From the NCBI RefSeq assembly GCF_037975245.1, contig NC_092569.1, positions 13,910,501 to 13,974,500 of the forward strand: a stretch of DNA of 64,000 nucleotides, written 5' to 3'. The translations under genes were made by a program, and so were the position numbers. The notes under the pieces were generated by a model. That model had not been told where the DNA came from and did no database searches. It worked only from the letters and a program-made list of their open reading frames with translations. The stretch is from Apostichopus japonicus. Lineage: Eukaryota > Echinodermata > Holothuroidea > Aspidochirotida > Stichopodidae. Positions 25,701-36,570 of the stretch are shown piece by piece. How positions within the stretch are numbered: position 1 is the first letter of the stretch; every line of letters starts with the position of its first letter.

Positions 25701-28229
25701 TTGCTATTCAATCGTTTTCAATACATGTCAATTCTTTAAACCATCGAAAATAAAATAAATCTATATAAACTTTAATAACTTTGAACAAGTGTATACAGAC
25801 TAAAGAAGTAAATATTGCTGTCTGTTAGTTGCTCAGACGAACATTCATAATGTATCAACTGACGAAGATGTATGAGAACTAAAGTTTCAGACGAAAATAA
25901 TGTAGTTGTAGATAAATTTGATGTTGATTTTATCACTTATACATTTAAGCTCTTAACAAAATTAAAGGCAATCACGTTACCTGTTGAGACCATCGATGTT
26001 GTTAAAAAATCATTTTTGTTGATGGTTGTCATTTTATCGGTTGACCGAAGTAATGTTGTTTCATCTGTTGAGTGCATGGTTGTAATTAGTAATTTACTCG
26101 GTTTTTTGGCTAGTTTATTGATTGAATAATTAAATATCACATTTGTTGATATTTACAATCGTAACAATAGGTTTTAAATGGTCCCGTGATAAATAAAAAA
26201 TAGACATATGATTGGACGTTAGCATACGATTGTAAAATATTTACCTAACAATATTAATACACAACATTCTTAATGTTTGATTAGTCCAAGCCGTGTTAAA
26301 CCAAATTCTTCTTGACGTTCAGATTGTCAACATAATAATGATGAATACCAATCTGTTTTATGACTGAGTCAAATACTTAAAAAAAAATGCACCAAATGCT
26401 GCATCGTTACCTGTTGTAGGTATCACTGTTGTTGACAACAAACTTTTGGATCGTGTTGTCATTTCATCAGTTGAGGGTAATCTTCGCACCCCATTTGTTG
26501 AGTGCACCGGAGTTGTTGATCGGTCACTCATATCCGTTCTCAACGTACCTTTTGTTGATGTTGACGTTTCACCGGTTGACATAAATGATCGCATTTCATC
26601 AGTAGATGGCATCCATGTTGATTTGGATCCACCCAGTGTTGTTTCCGTTTTCATTCTCTTATCTGTAAACGAAAATGATAAGTGTCAGATATTTTTATAT
26701 CTTTTCCAATGTATGCTAACACCTTAAATCCTATACATGTATTATCTTATCATCAAAGAAAAAAATGTAACCTACCTCGTCAAACTGTTAGAGATATAGA
26801 ATTAGAGATTTTTGCCAAGAAATATTCGAAAGGATGTTTCGATAGCAAAGTACATATTTTTAATACTTATCAGCTTCGTTCGTGCTTACTTTACGTTGTA
26901 TTCATATTTCCCCCACAGTATAAGTCATGAGTGAGATAGTGTATTATACTTGTATTTTGGATTCATCAATTGTAGTTGTGAAACAATATAGTAATTATCA
27001 TGAATGAATTTGTGAAAATCAGTCTTCGATACATGCAATGATGATATGCAACCTAAAAAGAATTAAAAATATTTCAAGCATTTCGTTTGACTCGTCACGA
27101 TTTTATTAACATAACGATTTACGAAAGCAAATAGTGTTGTCCATATTATTCTTCAAACATTTCATGTAGGACTTAAAGATGAACTCAATTTTATGCCAGT
27201 GACTCTGCTTAGAAGAATTAAACTTAATATATTACTTACACTTAGTATTCGCATACAATACTCTTCATATACAACCCGGCAACGAGAACTCAAATCATTT
27301 CGTTTGACTTATACCATTTCTTAACATATATACAACACTATACGGAAGTAAATACAGTTTGTTTACACAATAATATATGAAAAGTGAGTTTTATAGCAGT
27401 GAGTCTGTTTAAAGAAACAGATAACAGAATATCCGCTGCCATCAAAAAATTAACTTGCTCGTTTGAACCGAAAATATGCACATATATACATTTCCTTCCA
27501 AAACATATTTATTTGATGTACTGGTGCTTTTTCTTTCTTTCCCTTTGGACCAGTATTTATAGGGTTGCATGCCAAATAGAGTTTATGTTTAGAGAGGATG
27601 GTTGTAAATATATCATCCCATGAATAACTTTCCATGAATAAGCAAAGCGTTTAACTAAGATTCAGTCATTTCAGGATTCTCTATATATTCACCAAACAGT
27701 TCATAATAATTACTATTATGCATATGACATATACGTTTGAATATAATATGTAAATGAAGCTTTAAATGAAATCACTGTTCCTTTTGCAGTGAAAAAAGTC
27801 AGTTTTCACTTTGATACACTTATTACTTGTCTACATTTATTACTTCTTAGATTACTTAAATAGCAACTGTTACTTACCGGTACTCGGTATAAGCTCCATT
27901 TCATTGCTGCAGTTACCACCACAAGGCATAACGGCATCTTTAAATGAGTGTGGTTTTGTGCACTTGAAAAAAACTGAAATCATAAGAACCGTTAGTTAAA
28001 AGAGTAACATCAAAGCAGTGGCATTATGAATATTTGCTACTAGTATAATAACTGATCCATGTTTGTTAATTCATGTTTTGTCTTTAAATTCACAACGTCA
28101 AATTAATGATATGAATAGTTAGAACTACTTTCCGTTTTTCTACTTACCAACGCTTTCCGCCATCACAAAATGAATGCAAACACCAAGAAGGAAACAATGG
28201 ATGATAGACGAAAACTGAATTTCATCCAT
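22775..28229 (-). CDS. Secreted Ser/Thr-rich, TIL, EGF and fibrinogen-domain protein (unit B), nine exons
   Basis: Proposed exons: 28148-28229, 27878-27973, 26411-26662, 25981-26109, 25516-25674, 24767-24963, 23928-24218, 23366-23633, 22775-23025. All joints keep frame and total 1725 nt (574 aa). Order: signal peptide (MDEIQFSSIIHCFLLGV, 1-25); short Cys region with PCGGNC (28-60); mucin-like Ser/Thr repeats with PSTDEM motifs (60-239); TIL domain (CSCQTTC to NECGC, 240-305); EGF-like (CSNDATC to CECKESYWGNGTTC, about 333-361); FReD (366-574) with DGSVSFYETW, the DQDND calcium site, GGWWFKAC and MKIKPL. The FReD end is shortened and has an extra Cys pair (GIC, KNC). FReD proteins bind sugars or acetyl groups in invertebrate immunity and agglutination; a secreted recognition role is inferred. 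The TIL donor could instead be 8 nt downstream. The exon 4 acceptor is weak. Confidence 0.8.
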
Positions 28230-28239
28230 CTTTTCTCAA

Positions 28240-31200
28240 TGTTTAGTACAACGCATTTACACAGTACTAAGTTTTCTGGATAATTCCTTGTTAAGTTCAT
28301 CAAAGTACTAAGTAACTTTTAACATCTTCGTGTAGCTACACATACATATCGTGTGAAGGAACAACTCACATGATTAACGTTCAGCGTTTTGTTAAGAGCC
28401 GATTCGCCAAAAACGAGAAAGAAAATAAAAAAGCGCTATTGATCGAAAAGAATTGATGTCGTTTTCGTATACACAATTGAAGTCTACTTCTATAGAATTA
28501 TACGCACAAACACAATATTAGCAATCTCTATATAATATAAAATCAATAAATAGACCTATTTCTTTTCAATTGAAATAATTTGATATTTATTAATTTTTAA
28601 ATTGTGATTAGTGAAATTTTAGCATGAAATCAAGATCCATTACACTAGAGCACCAGGTACCTGCCACTCAAACCATATCCCCTTGTGAAAATTTTGCATC
28701 AGAACGAAAAGCAGTACAGTGTCGCGTGGTTCGTTCTCTCTGTTTTAGTGACTCCTTGCCTCATTCCTCCGGGCGTATGACAATCCATTTCACTTTTTAT
28801 TCGATATTTGATGATATCAACAATTTTTTCATGCTATCAGCAATCATTTGCTAATCGAGAAGCAGTTTGGCCAATGTTTTGTTCAAATTAGATAAAAGAC
28901 TATACAAATAAGATTTTTTCCTCTGAACCAGCGATGTATCAATGTCCTAACTTTGCAAATACCTTAGAGCTTGTCGGGGTTTTGAATCTCTGTTATTGTT
29001 CAATATATATTTAAAAATTCATTTTTTTCAGGCTGACTGATATTACCACCCCACCCTAAGAATTGAAGATCCGTGCAACTCATCCTCACATTCATCCTCA
29101 ACATTCAACAGTCTTTCCTCCCAAAATCGAGGAGCCGTTTTTCCAATGTTTTGTTTAAACTAGATAAAAGGCTATAGAAATTAGATTGTTTTTTCGAACC
29201 CGATATCAGTTGACATTGAATGTCCATTAATTTGCTTGTCGGGGCCACATAGACCCTTACCGGACAGTGGCCCAATGGATCACAAAAGGTCCCCTAGTAT
29301 CTTGGGGTTTAGCTGCAACCTTAGCTGCTTGGGCGCCGCTAAGTTCCACCTGCCACGTACCACCTGATAAAGGTTGCCCCCTACCATTCGATTGATCCCT
29401 TTTGAATCTCCCCCTCCCCCCCCCCCCCCCTTACCACTAAAGATTTCTTAACAAACGTTATGCCCTATGCAGGAAACTAAGTCTGTCCACTGTACCTCAT
29501 CATTACCGGCTTTGATTTAAAGTAAAACATTTAGGATAACCCGTTCAATAATTTGTTTGCAACAAGGGCGCAAAAATTTTCAATTCAATAGGTCTAACGT
29601 CAAAGGTGAAAGATCGAAAAGCCTAAAAAGTTGGTGTTTAGCTTTTTTTTGCTTGTCAACATGTAGGAAAATGCCATTTAACCACACGATATGTAGAGAA
29701 TGAGGAGACAAATACTAGAATATTCTTTTTGGGATGTTGAGGGTTGAAAGGACAATTTAGGTCAGAGGTGAAATTAACACAAATGTAATGCCTTGCATTA
29801 AACAACAGTGGTTCGGTATCATCGTTTTTCTCTAAACCTTAATATAAACTATACGTTGAGAAACTGGATTCCAGACTATTAACAAAGATGGCCACCAGAT
29901 GCATTCACAAGTCACCCAAAATCACTTTCATCATTAACGAGATGAGATCTGCAACTCCGTGGATTGCCATCTTTGTTCAAATTTCCGTCATCATCACGTC
30001 ACATAGAAATTCATATATCAAATGAACAATAAGAGACTGTAAACATTAAATTACAAAATAAAACGAAAAATAAGGAGATACTTTAATATTTTTTTGTAGG
30101 ATGGTATCCTGTAAATTTGCAATGTTTAGAGCAAAATGTTATTTCTTTGAACAGACGATCGTCACACGTTGTTTATTTTCGGTACTAGGTCTTGAGTCCG
30201 ACTATATTTGTATTAAATAAAAACTCCATTAACTTAGCGCATGCGTTGAAGATAACTATTTTTATAATGTTGTATTTTAAAGAGTACAATATTAAATGTT
30301 TCCTTGTTTCAAAGTAGCAACTTAAACCATTTTTGTTAAGATATTGTAAATTAAATGTGAAAGTTTGACTCTCTCGCCACGGTAACTACAGTATATATGA
30401 GCGTAGCTACACACACATAACGCAGTACGCGAATGGGGCACCACCATATTGCTTTTTTGTAGAAACTAATATGAGAAGAACAGGGGGAAAAATTTCCTGG
30501 CTTCTTATTCTTTTGTGGTTCTTTTATTATTGTTAAATGTAAAAGTGGGACAAATCTGACTAGAAAAATATTGAAAAGAAAACAAAAACAACGAATTTGC
30601 CGATGGAAGTACCCGAGCAGAACGGTTGGATTATCCTGAACCGAAACTGGTCGGTTGAGCATAAACAAAACCACCGTTATTAAGACTATAATATGATTTA
30701 AATGTACTTGAATGTCGATGATCCTGCTACTTAACTTCGTAGCAACACTTCTAGAATTTTATTACTTACAGTACAAGGAAATTGTGATATTCTGTAAAGT
30801 GCAAGTGCAACCCTATATTACTTGTAGTAGTAACATGGGTCTAGACCTACTCATAGACGTTGTATAACAGGCTAGCCTGTGTACGTTGTATCAGCCAACT
30901 GTTACCTATAAATCATAACACAACGCCAGTTTTACCACAAAAGAAAAATTGCAGATCTAGTATTGACTGTTCTTAATCCAACTGGCTTTGGGTTTTGTGC
31001 AAAATACCAGGTACCCAATATAAAATATCGTCATTTGCTGCTGCAAGGAGGCCTTGGCTGTGGTCACAACAAGTAATTTGGCAATAACGTAGGCTAACCA
31101 TGCAGGCAAACGTAACGTTGTCTATGTGTAGTGTTTTGAAAGAAATGTGTCCAAACTCTTCGATTTCTGTCGTCGTTCGGAAAAGCGTGCAGGTGAAACC

Positions 31201-33040
31201 CGTCTTTTCTTGTGTTGGAGCAACCTGCAACTAACTATCGGCTCGAATTATTTTGCCCAGTGAAAACAAGGAATACAAAGAACAGTGGTATACCTCCATC
31301 GCTTTGTGGTCTTTGAGCATTGTACTATTTTACAGAGTCAGTGGATTGATACCTTTATGGAAGAACTATTACCCCACTTCTTTAATTTCCCAGGGGATGT
31401 CCAACTTAAAATAAAAATTTCTTTTATGCAATAATCAAATATGGACCTCCTGAAATGTTGCCGAGATCTGTAGAAAATTTGTAATGGATGATGTGAGGGG
31501 TCACAGAGACTAAGGAATATTGTATTTGATTGTTAACTATAACATTGTATTGCTTACGTTTAGTTTGAAGATGTAGTACACTTAAAAGAGAAATGAGTAT
31601 GTGTGCTGGTGGAATAAGTGTCTGCAATAGCTGGAAGGACCCTAAACAACAATATTATGTCACAGACGGGCAACACATGTCGTAGCTGGAAACCTGTCTT
31701 ATCATACTTTGTTGTTATCATTATATTTATCATCATTGTGAAAGCCATGGCGATGTGTCTATTCATTTAGTCGTTACAAGACCAACTAACCCATACAATC
31801 GTCTATGTGATGCTCTTATGGGTTTGATGAAATTTTCTCAATGTTTGCATTTGCTAGGACTTTTGATGTTAATTTGTCAAGAGACTGTATGTCTCGTTCG
31901 TCATTTTAAGATAAAGAATTGTGCTGATTCTTGACTTTTTTCTGTGCAGTTCCTTCCACCTCAATCACAGTTTCATATAGCTGACTTTTACTACAATATA
32001 TTATCACTACAAATAAACATCACATAGATTCTGCTACTGTAGTGATATAGTTGCAGCATGACATAAGCAATGTACAGCTCCATTGTTTCAAAAGATAATG
32101 TTATTGTTCCTATGCCATGGAATTTGTGTTACACCACTTAGTATAAGAAATTAGTACAGGTACTGGTCGAGCGTTATAAATCGATTAGTGCACAACCATC
32201 TAAAAGTGATGTTCTTGTCAAATCCCAAGCGTTTCATTTGTGATGAAGAATTCGTTGCACTAAACTTTTTTTACTGTAAAAAATGTGCCTTTGTAAAGTT
32301 TTTCACAAACCATTGGTTAAGCTATGGTGGTCTGCAAACTTCTTTAATGGCGACCCATTAAGTAGTTTTTGCATGTGAAGCGCGACCCACCTTGTCGGAC
32401 AACGCGAAATTAAGAGGATATGTACTGCATTCCTTACATAGACGTATGGAATAATCATGCAAACCGGTTTGATCATAGTGTGTGCAACATTTAACATGAG
32501 TGAAAGGGGCAGGTAAGATTTGACAGTGACAAACTATAGCGCCTGTTGTGTTCCACTTAGCCACCACATAGTGGGTCCACGCAATACTATGGTATTTCCC
32601 TAGATATGTACTTGTTACAACTTTCAGGAAAGTGTTCGTCACCCACGAAATATTAAATATGTATATACAGTAAGTCAGATTAATAATTCCTGTGATGCGC
32701 TGTTCCTCCAAGGTACTCTGTCCAGTTTTAACCAACTACATGTGAGCGTATAGGAGAGTTTGTACTAGAATGTTATATTGATTTTCATGTAAAAACCAGC
32801 AATGAAACAACCCTTGAGCCCATTCAATGTGTCTATCATATAAATGTCTTCTCCTTGTGAAATGCTATGTATTTATTTCGGTCGCACCTAGGGGAAGAAT
32901 GCTTTTCAGGTCAGATTGATTTAATACTTGCTAAATACACATACAATGGTTACTAGTTTGAAACTCAATGCTTTCATTATTCTTATGAAAGTTCAAAATG
33001 AGACTTCTCATTGTATCACACTTATATTCTGACAAATTAT
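28240..33040. other. Gene-poor stretch upstream of the FReD array
   Basis: The first few hundred bases should hold the promoter of unit B, but I see no clear TATA box at a convincing distance. A diverged tandem duplication (about 270 bp apart) pairs 28857-28950 with 29128-29215 (ccaatgttttgtt, agataaaag). Poly-C at about 29407-29430. Open frames at 30351-30674 and 30973-31230 (minus) show no recognisable domain and unremarkable composition, so they are not called. Confidence 0.5.
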
Positions 33041-33059
33041 TTATTGACTTTTGACAGTG

Positions 33060-33760
33060 TTTGCTCAATTGAAGATGAGCTTAAGCGAGGAGGAGGAAGT
33101 GCAGTTGCATAGAAACAACATTGTGGAAGATCTTTTGTACCTTTACCAAGACCCATAGTTATCTTTAAGAAACCTAAAGGCATGGGGCCTCACCAAGGAA
33201 TGATGACAGGTTTCTGAAAGGAAGTCACCAAAGAATACTTCCAAGGGGAGCATGTATTTGTTCCGAAATTGCCCCTTCTTCGTTGTAGAAGGGAGAGTGC
33301 AAAGTTGACAGCAACTGGCAGAGTACTGACTCATTCGGCAGCACTAACGGAAAGACTGCCATGCCGTGTTGCACGGTGTGTAATCATTTCGATGATGTTG
33401 GAAGAGGTTGACACAGAATACCTTTTGGAGGATTTCCTCCTATATGTACGTCCGAGTGAACAAAAATATATGTTGTATAAAGCTCTATCTGCCTTTCAAT
33501 TACTGTCCAATGCAGACTTCGAGGGGCTTGAAACATTTTGTTTGTGTTAACGGGCTTACAGAGGTGCCCAAAGAAGCATAGATTAAAGACCGATAAAAGC
33601 GATTGCTGAGGAGACAATATTGAAGTCACCTTCTCGATATTATCACTTAAATGAAACAAGGTATAACAAGTGGTCACATTTGGGAGCCAAATTTGTCTCC
33701 ATCATCTGACCCCATATCAATATGGTACAATGGTTATACAGTCTGGAATCTTGTCCGTAC
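33060..33760 (+). pseudogene. HECT-type E3 ubiquitin ligase relic (G2E3-like)
   Basis: Read across frames, the segment gives a HECT-like order: EEVQLHRNNIVEDLLYLYQD, a TAG, RNLK.WGLTKE, a frameshift and TGA, KEVTKEYFQGEHVFVPKLP, GRVLTHSAALTERLPCRVAR, LLEDFLLYVRPSEQ, then after another break LTEVPKEA and IAEETILKSPSRY. The longest clean piece is 33269-33550. These are the N-lobe and early C-lobe blocks of the G2E3-like HECT proteins that are multiplied in invertebrates. The catalytic Cys region is not visible. At least two stops and two frameshifts make it non-functional. No introns are needed to read it, so it may be a retrocopy or transposon-captured copy. Family assignment is from remembered motif order. 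Confidence 0.55.
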
Positions 33761-33842
33761 TTAAAAATCATCAAAAAAACCTTCGCCCATTAATGTTAGA
33801 TGTGAATGTATGTTACATGTATATAGTGCTGCTTACTATTAT

Positions 33843-34360
33843 GTACTTTCCAAATTGAAGTTTATGATATTTACTTAAAGTAACCAAAGATGTAAACATT
33901 AATTTATACCATTTGTTTTTAAGCTACCAATAAATGTTGATAAGACACAAGCCTTCTCTGTTTCTATTCTATTCATATTGACATATATGAGAACAATTGT
34001 TTAGTGCTGTTACTATCATGTGCACTCCACTTTGCAGTTTATGATATTTACCAACATGAACCAAAGTTGTAAACATTACTTTATGACATTTGTTTTTAAG
34101 CTACCAATAACTGTTGATAAGACACAATGCCTTTTCTGTATGTATTCTATTCATATTGACATATATGAGAACAATTGTTTAGTGCTGTTACTATCATGTG
34201 CACTCCACTTTGCAGTTTATGATATTTACCAACATGAACCAAAGTTGTAAACATTACTTTATGCCATTTGTTTTTAAGCTACCAATAACTGTTGATAAGA
34301 CACAATGCCTTTTCTGTATGTATTCTATTCATATTGACATATATGAGAACAATTGTTTAC
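33843..34360. repeat. 178-bp tandem repeat, about three copies
   Basis: 34021-34198 and 34199-34360 are nearly identical copies (cactccactttgcagtttatgat). 33843-34020 is a more diverged first copy. The repeat directly follows the HECT relic and contains TTGTTTTTAAGCTACCAATAA. The two nearly identical small open frames in it are not considered genes. Confidence 0.85.
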
Positions 34361-34941
34361 AAGCAAATGAAAAGCCTATGTGACAAGTTACAGTAGTCAT
34401 ACATTTCAATCATCTAACTGTTTCAGTAGGGTTTTTAACTAATTTGGGCCCCAAACAGAATAAATTTGCAGTAATATTATAAGCGTGACGGTAAAAATTC
34501 ATCCAATGAACCAATGCAAAAACAACTAGTGGATATACAGATATAACTACACTCTAAAACAGTTGAGTAAACTTTCCAACACAAGCCCTGTGTAAATGTA
34601 GTTTTACACAACTGTGATTGAAACGAGTACACGGTTGTGTAATTCGAGCTATGTTTGTATGTTGCGCAACCGCTTTTCAGCTTTTATTCCAATGTATAAA
34701 TTTATTCAGTATTGTAAGCAGACTATTAATTTAAACTTATTTTATAATTTCATTTGTTGTATATTTGCACTATATTTTTACATTTTCCTGGATACTTCAG
34801 TAAAGTAAAAGTGTTTTTTAAGATTTCGTAGCTTTGTATGGCATTAAACTGCCGGGCGGGAATTTTATCACTGACGCCGCTTTATCAGTCATCAATAATT
34901 ACGCTGGTAACCGTCTGCTGTTTTTAATAACTACTTTTTAC

Positions 34942-36044
34942 ATGTCAACCATGAATTTTGTTCAAGAAAAACTTAAAGAATGGGGTTTTTCTCATATGCA
35001 GGAAATATTTGAAGGTAAGTTGAAAATATATCTTATAATTAATTTAATTTGCCAACGCAACTTTGTGCAAATCGAAGGCTCTCGTACGTATGCGTACATA
35101 TAATGATAATATAGACTAGTATTGCCTATGCCTAGTACAAGTAAAATAATAACTAACGTTAGGCCTAACGTTACAGTTACAGGCATGCGAGTAACAGTGT
35201 GTCGAAAATGAGCCTGTAAATACAGCTTAGGTAGTAGCCTAAGCTTGTTAGGCCTAGGCTGGGCTTAAATTGCAATGCATCTTCGATAATACATTAACAT
35301 TATTATTCAATTTTATAGATCCATTATTGCCTAAGTAATAAAGTAGCAAAAAAATGTAACATATTTAGGCCCACCGTAACTTATAATAATATTATTATAA
35401 CTTATAGGCCTAGGCTAGATGCTATAGAGGAAGCACATAAACTTGTAAAGTTGTAACGTTATCTCTGTGATTTACTACTCCTAGGCTTTTATACCAAGAT
35501 AATGTTATGAGTGCCTGTGGAGGAAGCAGGTCTTTTCACTCCAGTGATCATGCTCATCATGGCTATCCTATCGTGAGGCTTAAGTTACTAAAATAGCCTC
35601 GGCTTCCTATAGCGGGATAGTGTCAACTCGATACCAAGCCAACTAGGGGCCTATGTAAAGGTTTAATTTTGATGACATTGTACAATTAGCCTATGTGACA
35701 TTTATAAATATTAATTGGCCTAAATGTCTAGTATGAGCTAGGCAATCACAAATGCAGTGATAAGATCACATTCGTTAAATAGGCTAAGTCAATCAAACTC
35801 AAAACCAACTATGTACAGCAGTTTCACTGTTCAGTTGTAAATCTAGCCTAAAAAGGACAGCATTAAAATGGTTACTGAATTTAAATCATCCTTTAATATT
35901 AATTTTAGAAAATGAGATTGACAGAGGCAGTTTGCAGTTGCTAGGAAAAGAAACATCAAGGAACTCTAACCTAAAGTTGGACCAAGAATCAGGTCCAAGA
36001 TGAAGAATGAAGAAAACTTAATGGCGATGATTTTGTTTAAGTAG
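34942..36044 (+). pseudogene. SAM-domain gene, two exons, frameshifted
   Basis: Exon 1 (to 35014) reads MSTMNFVQEKLKEWGFSHMQ then EIFE, with a strong gtaagt donor. Exon 2 starts at 35909 after attttag and continues in phase as ENEIDRGSLQLLGKE. Together this is a SAM domain (LxEWGF...F.ENEID...LL..). The frame then reaches ESGPR and a TGA at 36001, while another frame takes over with MKNEENLMAMILF (from 36000). In related invertebrate proteins I recall a GPR.KF.EN motif at this point, so a 1-2-nt indel most likely broke the gene. It lies inside the candidate transposon 34549-39491. SAM domains mediate protein-protein or RNA binding; no specific role is claimed. An open frame extends upstream to 34834, so the true start is uncertain. 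Confidence 0.6.
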
Positions 36045-36279
36045 AGGTGCAGTAGGACAAGGCAAAAATGCTCTCTTATCCCCCAAATGTTGATGAGTAA
36101 GCTGCTGTAACTGCCAGGACGGTTCGCAAAACAAGTAAACACTACAAAGATATATATAATTTCGTATAAACAATGGCGCTAGAGTGTTTCCACGGTCAAA
36201 CCGACGTTGATGATGGTATAAGAGGGCTCTTTGCACATTTCAGAGCCTTTTCTTTGCTTAGAGGAAGTGATTAGATCTA

Positions 36280-36570
36280 TTGCAGTTTGTTAACCAAAAG
36301 GATGTCAACAAAGCTCCCCGAAAAGTTACAGTTTCAAAAGGCACATCATTAAGCATCACGATAACTAATATATGTAATGTAGAGCAGATCCAAGAGCAAG
36401 ATGATGATTTGCCTGTGGTAAGAAACATAGAGCGGTTTGAGCAAGATGACATTTGCATTGATGGCATGGACAACAACGAAAATAGTGATGATGATGCATA
36501 TAATGAAGAGTGGATTACCTCGATGAACAACAAGTTAAGGAACGCAAGGAATGCTAATTTGCAAACTTAA
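36280..36570 (+). CDS. Hypothetical acidic open frame downstream of the SAM exons
   Basis: A 96-residue frame that is also open for several codons upstream (from LDLLQFVNQKDV). The middle is acidic (QEQDDDL, NNENSDDDAYNEEW). It may be the continuation of the SAM-domain gene after the frameshifted part, since it is on the same strand and inside the same candidate element. No domain is recognised. It could equally be a chance frame, since it has no supporting signals of its own. Confidence 0.3.
   Translation: MQFVNQKDVNKAPRKVTVSKGTSLSITITNICNVEQIQEQDDDLPVVRNIERFEQDDICIDGMDNNENSDDDAYNEEWITSMNNKLRNARNANLQT

Noticed and set aside
30351-31230. Two minus-strand frames of 107 and 85 codons
   Set aside because: No recognisable motif, no paralogue in the window, and length expected by chance in 64 kb.
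36018-36236. Minus-strand 72-codon frame
   Set aside because: Overlaps the sense SAM-gene region and has no signals of its own.
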